DNA of 29,530 nt from UBA1149 sp963579235 (GTDB lineage: Bacteria > Desulfobacterota > Binatia > UBA1149): assembly GCA_963579235.1 (NCBI GenBank), contig CAUZFM010000027.1:1-29530 (forward strand), in the 5' to 3' direction. Below the pieces are notes generated by a model. It was given only the letters and a program-made list of their open reading frames with translations, had not been told where the DNA came from and ran no database searches. Position numbers and translations under genes: made by a program. Below are positions 7,872-15,824 of the stretch, piece after piece; the stretch's first letter is position 1; the number at the start of each line of letters is the position of its first letter.

Positions 7872-10800
7872 GTGGGCGGACGTTACCTGGCAGGATTGGA
7901 CATGGGCGGAGGCGGCGTACGCTGCCTGTTGTTCGACCCCGAGAGCGGTCGCGTTTACGGGGCGTCGCGCCCTTGCCCGCCCGTGGTGGTACAGGGCGGC
8001 GCCGGCTTGCAGGTGGAGCTGGACACCGGGCTCGTGATCGATCGCATGGGCGAGGCGGTGCGGGCGGCGCTGGCCGAGGCAGGGGCCGGGCCCGACGACG
8101 TGGTGGCGGTCGCCGCCACGGCTACGCGTCACGCCATGGTTCTTGTCGACTCAAGCGGCGAGGTACTGCTGGCGGCCTCGAATCGTGACGCGCGCGCGGC
8201 GCTCGAAGCCATGGAGCTGGGGGAGCAACACGGCGCAGAGCTACTGGGGGTGACCGGCCATTGGCCGGCGGCTATACAACCCGGACCGCGCCTGCTGCAG
8301 CTGCAGAAAGCGCAGCCTGCGCTGATTGAAAAAACGGCCCACGTGTTGTCGGCCAGTGACTGGTTGGGTTTCTGGATGACCGGCAACGCGGGTTACGAGG
8401 CCTCACAGGCGAGCGAAACTTTACTGTTCTCGCTCAACCAGCGTGGCTGGTGTGCGGACTGGATAGCAAGGCTGGGGCTTCCCCGCGATATTTTTCCCGA
8501 TCCTCTCGACGCTGGCTCGCAGCTGGGCGAGCTGGGTCCACTGGCCGCCGAAAAGCTGGGGCTGGCCGAGGGCACCACGGTGGCCGTGGGGGCCGCCGAC
8601 TCTCAGTCTGCCTTGCTGGCCGCCGCCTGCGTCGAGGCTGGCGAGTTGTGTGCCGTGACGGGCAGCTCGCTGCCCGTGCAGTTGGTGATGGACGTGCCGG
8701 TTACCGACCCTGACGGTGCGCTGTGGACTTCGCACCACGCGGTGCCGGGCCTGTGGGTACTCGAGAGCAACGGCGGTCCGATAGGCGAGTCCCTGGAGTG
8801 GGCCGCGCTCCTGCTCTTCGCTGATTCGCCGCGGCCCGTGGAACGATTGTTTGCCGAGGCGGCTGCTTCTGTTACCGGCGCACGCGGTCTGCTGTCGAGC
8901 CTGGGCGCCCACCTCATCGACTGGAAATCGCCTGGTCTGCCTGTCGGAGAACTGCTGTTGAGTCACCTGGTGGGCGTGCCCGGCGATGATCCGAGGCGCG
9001 ACGTGGCGCGGGCTCTCGTAGAGGGTATGGCCTGCGGTGTGCGGGCCAACGCTGAACGCGTGTGTGACCTGAGTCACAACCAACCCGAACTGTTGAGGGT
9101 CGCGGGTGGCATGTTGCGCAGCAGCCTCTGGCCCGAACTGCTTGCCCAGGTCACCGACCTCCCCGTGCACGCGGCCAGCGCTTGCGAGTCGGGAGCCATG
9201 GGCGCGGCGCTGTGTGCGGGCGCGGGCGTCGGGGTGTTTGCCGATCTGGCCGAAACCGCCCAGGCCGCTCCCCTGGCAGCGACTGTGGTGGCCGAGAGCG
9301 CGGACGTCGCGACCATGCTGCAGGTCTACGGCAGGTGGAAGGGACGTAGCGAGCAACGACCGGCCGCCGATGGCGATGCCGTGGGTGCACTGACTACTGC
9401 CATGCTCGAAGCCGGCGAGGCTGCGGGCGTGGCGCGCGAAAAAAAGTTGACGCCGAGTCTCCTGGTCACCGCCCAGTTTGACGAGGTATCACTTGCCCGC
9501 CTGGCGCGGTTGGGAGAGCTGGAGTACTCGGATTTTCGTAGCAGCATGCGCCTGCTCACCGGCGCTGCCTTGGTAGACGCGCTTGGCGATCATGATGTAT
9601 TTGTAACCGAGGTCGACCTTGTCGATGCCGCGGTGCTACGCGACACGCCGGGCCTGAGGGTAGTAGTGAGCTGTCGTAACGATCCGGTCAACATCGATCT
9701 CGACGCCTGCCGCGCTTTTGGGGTACCGGTGCTCAACGCGCCGGGACGCAACGCTGTCGCCGTGGCCGACCTGGCGGTGTCATTCATGTTGTCGCTGACC
9801 CGTCACAGTGCCGCGGGCGGCGATTTCCTCAGGCAACCGGGCTCGGTGGCGGGCGACATAGGTCGCATGGGGCAGGCCTTCAGCCTGTTCCGCGGTGCAG
9901 AGCTGTGGAACCTGACTGTAGGGCTGGTGGGCCTGGGGGCGGTAGGGCGTGAGGTCGCGCGCCGGCTGCGCGGTTTCGGCTGTCGCCTGCTCGTGTCCGA
10001 CCCGGCTGTGGACGCCCGCGAGGCGGCCCGCCACGATGCCGAGCTGGTGGGCCTCGACGAGCTGCTGGATCGCTCGGACGTGGTGAGCCTGCACGCGGGG
10101 GTGAATGAGCACACCCGCGGAATGATAAATGCCGACCGACTCGCGGCCATGAAGCCGGGTGCGATACTGATCAACACGGCGCGGGCGGCGCTAGTTGACG
10201 AAGAGGCGCTGGTGGAAGCGTTGCGCGACGGGAGGCTTGGCGGCGCGGGGCTCGATGTGTTTGCCGAGGAGCCGCCGGCTTCCGACCATCCGCTGCTGGC
10301 CATGGACAACGTCATTGCGACGCCCCACCTTGGCGGCAACACGGCCGAGATCGCCGTGCACCAGGGCCGCATCATCGCCGACGAACTCGAACTCATGGTG
10401 GCAGGCGGAGTCCCGCGGCACTGCTTGAACCCCGAAGTCCTGGCCGACTTTGATTGGTCGGCCGACCGTCGCAAACCGGGCGATGATAAAATAGCGGACT
10501 TGCTCGCGAAGGCTGGTCCGGCGGTTTCTGATCTCCAGCGTGAGAAGCCTGGCGTTGATGACGTCGCCGCCGATGACGCTGCCGTTGAAGACGCCGCGGT
10601 TGAAGAAGACGATAAAGCGGCTGACCTGTCCGCCGTCGCTGTCGATCTACGCGAGGGCATGAGCAGGCAGTTGGAGGCCTGGGGAAGGGCTATCTCTGCG
10701 AGCGAAGAGTTGGCAGCCGAGGCTGAGAACAACCAGGTCACGATGCAGTTTGAGTTGCATGACCTGTCCCTGACCTTTTACCTGCAGCTTACGGCGAATG

Positions 10801-11747
10801 GAGCGAGCGCGGGCCTGGGCGCCATCGCGGGAGGAGCCGACGTGTGCTTGAGCATGGGCGCGGCGATATTCGACGGAATGTTCGGTGGCGAACTCAACGC
10901 CATGGAGGCGGCCATGGACGGCCGCCTGTCTTTTATCGGTGACGCCGGCAAGGCGATGACCCTGCAGCACCTCGAGCCCCTGCTGGCGGTCACTTACAAG
11001 GCCGCGCGCGAGGAAGCCGGCGACCTCGGCGACCTTTCGGCTCTGGCCGCTTTGACGACCCCAGAAGATGGCCAAAGCCCTGGGAACGGAACGGCTGGCC
11101 CGGGGGCCGACGGCAGCGAGGCAGGCAGGGCGCTGTGCGAGGTGGTCGACGAGCTTTACGCGGGCGGCCTGATCACGGCGACCGGCGGCAACGTGACCAC
11201 GAGGGTGACCGCGGGCGCCGATGAACTTTGGATTACCCCCAGCCAGTCTTTCAAGGGCAAGCTGGACCTTTCGCAGCTGGTGCGCATCGATCTCGACGGC
11301 GATCCCGTGGCTTCGGGTACCCGTTCACCGTCAAGCGAGCGCCTCATGCACGTGGTGGTCTACCGGGTGAAGCCGGAGGTCGAGGCGGTGATACACTGCC
11401 ACGCGCCCAACGCCACGGTGCTGGCCAACAGCGGCTTGCCCTTCGTGCCCGTGTCTACCGAGGCCGCGTTTTTTGGCGAGATACCGCGGGTGCCTTTCAT
11501 CATGCCGGGCACTGTTGAACTCGCCGACGCGGTGGCCGAGGCCATGAAAGACAGCTGGGCTGTCATGCTGGTCAACCACGGCCTGCTGGTCGCCGGGCGC
11601 AGCCTCAGGCGGGCGGCCGACATGGCGTCGGTTATAGAGCGCAGTTGCGAGATCATCCTGGGCTCGCACGCGGTAGGAAAGCCGCCGCCGGTGCTGCCCG
11701 ACGACGTACTCGAAAAACTTCGTAACATAGGCGACATGATTGCCTGA
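7872..11747 (+). CDS. Four-domain fusion: FGGY kinase / D-2-hydroxyacid dehydrogenase / SCP2 / class II aldolase
   Basis: One uninterrupted 1291-residue frame holds four domains. (1) About 1-490, FGGY sugar kinase: N-terminal phosphate motif GLDMGGGGVR, GAADSQSALLAA with probable catalytic Asp243, and ATP-site segment VAGGMLRSSLW (410-420). (2) About 525-860, NAD-dependent D-2-hydroxyacid dehydrogenase: GLVGLGAVG (684-692) and the triad Arg771 (NTARAALVDE), Glu800 (DVFAEEPP), His819 (TPHLGG). (3) After an acidic Asp/Glu/Ala linker (about 895-917), an SCP2 lipid-binding domain at about 920-1048. (4) After a Gly-rich linker, a class II aldolase (about 1085-1291) with GGNVTTR, SSER (Glu1156), zinc ligands HCH (His1175, His1177) and NHG (His1236). 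GTG start, 2 bp after the P450 stop. The three enzymes suggest phosphorylation, oxidation/reduction and retro-aldol cleavage of a sugar or polyol; the SCP2 part suggests a lipid-linked substrate (inference). Confidence 0.9.
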   Translation: MGGRYLAGLDMGGGGVRCLLFDPESGRVYGASRPCPPVVVQGGAGLQVELDTGLVIDRMGEAVRAALAEAGAGPDDVVAVAATATRHAMVLVDSSGEVLLAASNRDARAALEAMELGEQHGAELLGVTGHWPAAIQPGPRLLQLQKAQPALIEKTAHVLSASDWLGFWMTGNAGYEASQASETLLFSLNQRGWCADWIARLGLPRDIFPDPLDAGSQLGELGPLAAEKLGLAEGTTVAVGAADSQSALLAAACVEAGELCAVTGSSLPVQLVMDVPVTDPDGALWTSHHAVPGLWVLESNGGPIGESLEWAALLLFADSPRPVERLFAEAAASVTGARGLLSSLGAHLIDWKSPGLPVGELLLSHLVGVPGDDPRRDVARALVEGMACGVRANAERVCDLSHNQPELLRVAGGMLRSSLWPELLAQVTDLPVHAASACESGAMGAALCAGAGVGVFADLAETAQAAPLAATVVAESADVATMLQVYGRWKGRSEQRPAADGDAVGALTTAMLEAGEAAGVAREKKLTPSLLVTAQFDEVSLARLARLGELEYSDFRSSMRLLTGAALVDALGDHDVFVTEVDLVDAAVLRDTPGLRVVVSCRNDPVNIDLDACRAFGVPVLNAPGRNAVAVADLAVSFMLSLTRHSAAGGDFLRQPGSVAGDIGRMGQAFSLFRGAELWNLTVGLVGLGAVGREVARRLRGFGCRLLVSDPAVDAREAARHDAELVGLDELLDRSDVVSLHAGVNEHTRGMINADRLAAMKPGAILINTARAALVDEEALVEALRDGRLGGAGLDVFAEEPPASDHPLLAMDNVIATPHLGGNTAEIAVHQGRIIADELELMVAGGVPRHCLNPEVLADFDWSADRRKPGDDKIADLLAKAGPAVSDLQREKPGVDDVAADDAAVEDAAVEEDDKAADLSAVAVDLREGMSRQLEAWGRAISASEELAAEAENNQVTMQFELHDLSLTFYLQLTANGASAGLGAIAGGADVCLSMGAAIFDGMFGGELNAMEAAMDGRLSFIGDAGKAMTLQHLEPLLAVTYKAAREEAGDLGDLSALAALTTPEDGQSPGNGTAGPGADGSEAGRALCEVVDELYAGGLITATGGNVTTRVTAGADELWITPSQSFKGKLDLSQLVRIDLDGDPVASGTRSPSSERLMHVVVYRVKPEVEAVIHCHAPNATVLANSGLPFVPVSTEAAFFGEIPRVPFIMPGTVELADAVAEAMKDSWAVMLVNHGLLVAGRSLRRAADMASVIERSCEIILGSHAVGKPPPVLPDDVLEKLRNIGDMIA

Positions 11748-11769
11748 GCCAGTGGGAGTTAGAGAAAAA

Positions 11770-12711
11770 ATGAATAGGAAGTTTCCGTTTCCGCTGCCTT
11801 TCAGCTGGTACCAGGTTGCGTACTCTGACGAAATCGGGGTTGGCGAGCTGAAGCCGATACACTACTTCGGCCGTGAGCTTGTACTGTTTCGCGACAAGGC
11901 GGGTACGGCCCGGGTTTTTGACGCATTCTGCCCTCACCTCGGCGCACACATCGGCTACGGCGGCGAGGTGACCGAGCAGGGTCTGCGCTGCCCCTTTCAC
12001 CACTGGAGTTTTTCGCCCGAAGACGGCCACTGCGTGGACATCCCTTACTGCAAGCGCATTCCGCCCAAGGCTGCCGTGGAGCCTCTGCCGGTGTGCGAAA
12101 AAAACGGTATCATCCTGGCCTGGTACCACCCCCTGGGTAAGCCGCCCGAGTGGGAGATCCCCGATCTACCCGAGTACGGCGACCCGGCCTGGACCGAGTG
12201 GACCCGCCGCGACTGGAAGGTGAAGTCGCGTAACCAGGAGCTGGCAGAGAACACTGTCGACGCCGCCCACTTTCTTTACGTGCACGGTACAAAGAACATC
12301 GCCACCACCGACGTCGTGGAGTCGGACGGGTATTTTCTCAACGTGATCTGCCAGTCGAGGGTTGGCACGTCCAAGGGTGAGGCCGACGGCACGATCGACA
12401 TTAATACCTACGGGATGGGTTTTGGCTGTACGCGCTTCAAGGGTGTCGTTGAAACCCTGGTCATGACCTCGGGAACACCGGTGGACGACGAGTACGTTCA
12501 CATGCACTTGTCGTGTGCGCTGCGCAAGCTCGACGACGAAAGTATTACCAGCGGGGTGGGCAAGGCCTTTGTCGGAGAAATCGAGCGCCAGTTCAGCCAG
12601 GACATCCCCATCTGGGAAAACAAAGTGCACCTCGAAAAGCCGGTACTCTGCGACGGGGATGGACCCATAGGCGACCTGCGTCGATGGGCCAGCAAGTTCT
12701 ACGTCGAGTGA
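11770..12711 (+). CDS. Rieske non-heme iron oxygenase, KshA/DAF-36-like
   Basis: This 313-residue oxygenase component has the Rieske [2Fe-2S] ligands in CPHLGAH (Cys54, His56) and CPFHHW (Cys74, His77). The mononuclear iron motif is ENTVDAAHFLYVHG (Asp164, His167, His172), with a likely third ligand Asp278 in FSQDIPIWENK. The last 35 residues (QDIPIWENK..., LRRWASKFYVE) closely resemble the end of actinobacterial 3-ketosteroid 9-alpha-hydroxylase KshA, so a steroid or similar polycyclic substrate is plausible, though sequence alone does not prove it. ATG 11770 is preceded by GGGAG (11754-11758); a TTG at 11740 would overlap the fusion-gene stop. It follows the fusion gene by 22 bp, so is operonic. 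No reductase partner (KshB-like) is in the window. Its 3' end overlaps the convergent synthetase by 13 bp. Confidence 0.92.
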   Translation: MNRKFPFPLPFSWYQVAYSDEIGVGELKPIHYFGRELVLFRDKAGTARVFDAFCPHLGAHIGYGGEVTEQGLRCPFHHWSFSPEDGHCVDIPYCKRIPPKAAVEPLPVCEKNGIILAWYHPLGKPPEWEIPDLPEYGDPAWTEWTRRDWKVKSRNQELAENTVDAAHFLYVHGTKNIATTDVVESDGYFLNVICQSRVGTSKGEADGTIDINTYGMGFGCTRFKGVVETLVMTSGTPVDDEYVHMHLSCALRKLDDESITSGVGKAFVGEIERQFSQDIPIWENKVHLEKPVLCDGDGPIGDLRRWASKFYVE

Positions 12712-14258
12712 TCGGGCTCGCTGGGCGGGCCTGAAGGCTCCTGGCCGTAGCGTGCCTTGAGCAGGTGCTTTCTCAGCTTGCCCGCCTCTGTGCGCGGCAG
12801 GCGGTCCACGAAGTCGATGGAGCGCGGGCACTTGAGTGGCGATATTTTGTCGCGGCACCAGGCCATGAGTTCGTCGGCCAGCTGTCCGCCGGCCGCCAGC
12901 GGGTCAACGGCTTCGACCACCGCCTTTACCTGTTCGCCGAAGTCGCTGTCGGGCAGCCCGAACACGGCCGCGTCGGCTACCGAGGGGTGCTCCAGAAGGC
13001 AGTTCTCGGTTTCCTGGGGGTAGATGTTGACGCCGCCTGATATGATCATGTCGGCCTTGCGGTCGGTGAGGTAGAGATAACCCTCTTCGTCGAGATAGCC
13101 GATGTCTCCCACCGTGCTCCAGCCGCGAGCATCCAGCGAGCCCGCGGTCTTGTCGGGGGCGTTGTGGTACTCGAAACTACGCCCACCTTCGAAGTAGACC
13201 GTGCCGATCTCGCCTGCCACCAGTTCTTCACCATCGTCGTCGACCACGTGGACGCGGCAGCCCAGTTCACGACCTACCGAGCCCTTGTGCACAAGCCACT
13301 CCTCGCTGCTGATCTGGGTCGCCCCGTTGCCCTCGGTGGCGCTGTAGTACTCGGTCAGTACCGGGCCCCACCACTCAATCATCTGCTCCTTTACACTCAC
13401 CGGGCAGGGGGCGGCGGCGTGCAGGGCCAGGCGGTGGCTCGAGAGGTCGGCCTTCTCTCGCAACTCTTTCGGTAACTGCAACATGCGACTGAAGTGAGTG
13501 GGTACCCACTGGCTCATGGTCACTCCGTGTTGTCCCAGGAGTTGCACCGCGCTCCTGGCATCGAATTTTTCCATGACGACGCAGGTGGCGCCCAGTCGCT
13601 GCAGGGCCATGTTGAACCTCAGCGGCGCCGAGTGGTAGAGCGGAGCGGGCGACAGGTACACCGTGTTTTCGTCGGCGCCGTAAGCGGCGGCGAGCGCTGC
13701 CGCCATCGGCGAGATTGCACCCACGCTGCGATCGGGGAGCGGGTTGCGTATGCCCTTGGGGTAACCCGTGGTACCCGATGAGTAGAGCATTTCGCAGCCC
13801 TCCAGCTCGTCGTCCACAGGGCGGTCGGGCATGGCGTCAAGCTCGCTTTCCAGCGATCGATATCCCGGCAGCTCACCACCGCAGACAAGCCAGGCCTGTA
13901 CATCGGGGCAGAGTCCGGGCAGGTCGGCCGTTTTGTCGGCCTGTTCGGCGCTGGTCACGAAGGTCCGCGCACCGCAGTCGTTGATGATGTAAGCAATCTC
14001 AGCGGTCGCCAGGTGGGTGGCCACCGGTGTGTAGAAAACCCCCGAGCGTTGGGCTCCCCAGCACACGGTGAAGAACTCGGAACGGTTTTCCATTAACAAG
14101 GCAATGGCCGCGTCGTGACCCAGTCCGAGGTGTCGTAACAGCTGCGCGAAGCGGTTGGAGCTGCTATCCAGCTGGGCGTAGCTGGTGGCCCGGCCGCTAC
14201 CAGCCATGACAAGGGCTGCCTTGTCGGGAAACTTATCGAGCTTATCGAAGGGGTACAC
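12699..14258 (-). CDS. AMP-forming acyl-CoA synthetase (second)
   Basis: This 519-residue adenylate-forming ligase has P-loop LYSSGTTGYPKGI (158-170), A5 motif YYSATEGNG (304-312), the Gly-Asp of GWSTVGDIGYLDEEGYLYLTDR (379-400), hinge region KADMIISGGVNIYPQE and C-terminal catalytic Lys494 in PRTEAGKLRKHLL. It converts a carboxylate to acyl-CoA using ATP. It is only distantly like the synthetase at 4192, so the two probably activate different acids. It is transcribed against the Rieske operon (13-bp overlap of coding ends) and diverges from the LLM oxidoreductase at 14337. Its substrate class (fatty acid, bile-acid-like or other) is undetermined. Confidence 0.93.
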   Translation of the reverse strand: MYPFDKLDKFPDKAALVMAGSGRATSYAQLDSSSNRFAQLLRHLGLGHDAAIALLMENRSEFFTVCWGAQRSGVFYTPVATHLATAEIAYIINDCGARTFVTSAEQADKTADLPGLCPDVQAWLVCGGELPGYRSLESELDAMPDRPVDDELEGCEMLYSSGTTGYPKGIRNPLPDRSVGAISPMAAALAAAYGADENTVYLSPAPLYHSAPLRFNMALQRLGATCVVMEKFDARSAVQLLGQHGVTMSQWVPTHFSRMLQLPKELREKADLSSHRLALHAAAPCPVSVKEQMIEWWGPVLTEYYSATEGNGATQISSEEWLVHKGSVGRELGCRVHVVDDDGEELVAGEIGTVYFEGGRSFEYHNAPDKTAGSLDARGWSTVGDIGYLDEEGYLYLTDRKADMIISGGVNIYPQETENCLLEHPSVADAAVFGLPDSDFGEQVKAVVEAVDPLAAGGQLADELMAWCRDKISPLKCPRSIDFVDRLPRTEAGKLRKHLLKARYGQEPSGPPSEPDHST

Positions 14259-14274
14259 GCTGTTGTCTCGGGCG

Positions 14275-14292
14275 CCGCTTGTATATAAGCGG
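14275..14292. promoter_or_regulatory. Inverted repeat in divergent intergenic region
   Basis: CCGCTT-GTATAT-AAGCGG (14275-14292) is a perfect 6-bp-arm inverted repeat with an AT-rich 6-bp centre. It lies midway between the divergent start codons of the synthetase (14258, minus) and the LLM oxidoreductase (14337, plus). Its placement suits a shared operator. It is unlike the palindrome before the TetR gene at 5894, so a different regulator would be expected. Confidence 0.35.
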
Positions 14293-14336
14293 TCTCACTG
14301 TGTGGCGTTCGCCCAGCCACGCAGCAGGGAGCATCA

Positions 14337-15215
14337 ATGCGCTTTTCTTACGCTGAGTCCATGATTGATCCTACTTTCTACCCGGCGCTGGCCCGTGCCG
14401 CCGAGGACTCGGGCTGGGACGGGTTCATCGTGCCCGACTCGATATGCTATCCCGAGGTCTCGGATTCAAAGTATCCCTACACGCCGGACGGTGATCGGGG
14501 GTTCCTCGAAGACAAGCCCTTCATCGAACCTTTCACCCTGGTGCCGGCGCTCGCGGCCGTGACCAGCCGCCTGCGCTTTCAGACCTTTGTCATCAAGCTG
14601 CCCGTGAGGCACCCGGTGCTGGTGGCCAAGCAGGCCAGCTCGGTGGCCGTGCTGTCGGACAACCGCTTCAGCCTTGGAGTGGGCGTCAGCCCATGGCCCG
14701 ACGATTATCGCGTGATGGCTGAGGCCTGGCCGGGTCGTGGTCGTCGCATGAACGAGATGATGGAGATCATCCACGGCCTGTGCGAGGGAGGGTTCTTCGA
14801 ATACCACGGTGAGTTTTACGATATCGAGTCGATCAAGATCTGCCCGGTGCCGAGCAAGCCGCTGCCCCTGCTCGTGGGCGGCCACTCCGAGGCGGCGCTC
14901 AAGCGGGCCGCTCGCCTCGGCGACGGCTGGATGCATGCCGGGGGTGACCCCGCAGAACTGGAAACAATGATAGCGAGGCTCCACGAGTTACGAAAAGAAT
15001 ACGGCCGCGAGCAACAGCCCTTCGAGGTGCACGTCATATCGCTCGATGCTTACAGCGTCGACGGCGCCAGGCGATTGCAGGACGCGGGTGTTACCGACTG
15101 CATCGTGGGTTTTCGTAATAGCTACGAGCGGGGGATCGACACCGAGCCCCTGCAGGCAAAGATAGACGCGCTGCGCTTGTTTGCCGACGACGTTATCGTG
15201 GCCAGTAGGCGCTGA
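14337..15215 (+). CDS. Luciferase-like (LLM class) F420/flavin-dependent oxidoreductase
   Basis: This 292-residue protein of the bacterial luciferase-like TIM-barrel family opens MRFSYAESMIDPTFYPALARAAEDSGWDGF, has the VKQASSVAVLS-type segment (LVAKQASSVAVLSDNRFSLGVGVSPWPDDYR) and the typical late motif PLLVGGHSEAALKRAARLGDGWM. Members use F420 or FMN to oxidise or reduce alcohols, aldehydes or other organics; the start and the GVGVSPWPDDYR region resemble F420-dependent members, so F420 is favoured but not certain. AGGGAG lies just upstream of the ATG. The SnoaL-fold gene follows 11 bp later, so the pair is one operon. The substrate is unknown; proximity to the lipid-catabolic genes is suggestive only. 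Confidence 0.9.
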   Translation: MRFSYAESMIDPTFYPALARAAEDSGWDGFIVPDSICYPEVSDSKYPYTPDGDRGFLEDKPFIEPFTLVPALAAVTSRLRFQTFVIKLPVRHPVLVAKQASSVAVLSDNRFSLGVGVSPWPDDYRVMAEAWPGRGRRMNEMMEIIHGLCEGGFFEYHGEFYDIESIKICPVPSKPLPLLVGGHSEAALKRAARLGDGWMHAGGDPAELETMIARLHELRKEYGREQQPFEVHVISLDAYSVDGARRLQDAGVTDCIVGFRNSYERGIDTEPLQAKIDALRLFADDVIVASRR

Positions 15216-15226
15216 AGGAAAAGGAC

Positions 15227-15670
15227 ATGAACGATAAAGAAATTTCTGATCGAATCGAGATACAGGACCTGCTGGTGCGCTACTGCACTGCGATAGACAC
15301 GCAGAACTGGGACCTGCTCGACACCTGCTTCGTGACCGACGCCAGGGTTGACTACAGCGCGTCGGGAGGCACAGCGGGTGACTACCTCGAGGTGCGGGCC
15401 TGGCTGGCAAAAGCCCTGGCCCCGTTCAAGACCATGATGCATTTTATCGGCAACAGCAGTGTCACCCTGGATGGTGACAGCGCGTCGGCCCGCACCTATG
15501 TCATCAATCCCATGGGTATGGACGACGGCAAGGGGGGCGTTTCGTTTTTTACAGTGGGGGCGATCTACGACGACGATCTCGTACGCGTGGAGGCCGGTTG
15601 GCGCATAAGCCGACGCGATGAGGAATTGGTATACATGGACGGCTCCATACCAACCGGTTTGAATATTTAG
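15227..15670 (+). CDS. SnoaL-like / NTF2-fold protein
   Basis: This 147-residue protein fits a SnoaL-type NTF2-like domain: the N-terminal helix ISDRIEIQDLLVRYCTAIDTQNWDLLDTCFVTDARVDYS is characteristic of the SnoaL_4 group, followed by the HFIGNSSVTLDGDSASARTY strand segment. Family members include polyketide cyclases, hydratases/dehydratases and the bile-acid 7-alpha-dehydratase BaiE, as well as non-catalytic binding proteins. It sits 11 bp after the LLM oxidoreductase with AAGGAAAAGGAC upstream as ribosome-binding region, so the two probably act on the same compound. Catalytic residues cannot be assigned by eye. Confidence 0.85.
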   Translation: MNDKEISDRIEIQDLLVRYCTAIDTQNWDLLDTCFVTDARVDYSASGGTAGDYLEVRAWLAKALAPFKTMMHFIGNSSVTLDGDSASARTYVINPMGMDDGKGGVSFFTVGAIYDDDLVRVEAGWRISRRDEELVYMDGSIPTGLNI

Positions 15671-15718
15671 TCTTTAACTACCACCCAATCGGGGGGGTAA
15701 ACGGCTGGTGCTGTGTCA

Positions 15719-15765
15719 TTGTCACGCCGTAGCCATTGACAAGAGTAGTAATTGTTTTCTAATCT
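15719..15765 (+). promoter_or_regulatory. Candidate promoter for the Cys-rich secreted protein
   Basis: TTGACA (15736-15741) is followed after 18 bp by TAATCT (15760-15765), a good -35 with a weak -10. The -35 overlaps the right arm of an inverted repeat TTGTCA-N12-TGACAA (15719-15742), a possible operator. The surrounding stretch 15671-15824 is otherwise non-coding and locally AT-richer than its neighbours. Confidence 0.4.
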
Positions 15766-15824
15766 TCTGGTGATGCGGGTTGGCTTCTCCGAGCGGGGGA
15801 TGGCGGCCCGACTTTGAGCCGCCA

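Noticed and set aside
7872..11747. Kinase, dehydrogenase, SCP2 and aldolase as separate frameshifted genes
   Set aside because: The frame is uninterrupted across all four domains with plausible linkers, and I saw no internal start with strong ribosome-binding site at the junctions; assembly error remains possible but unlikely.
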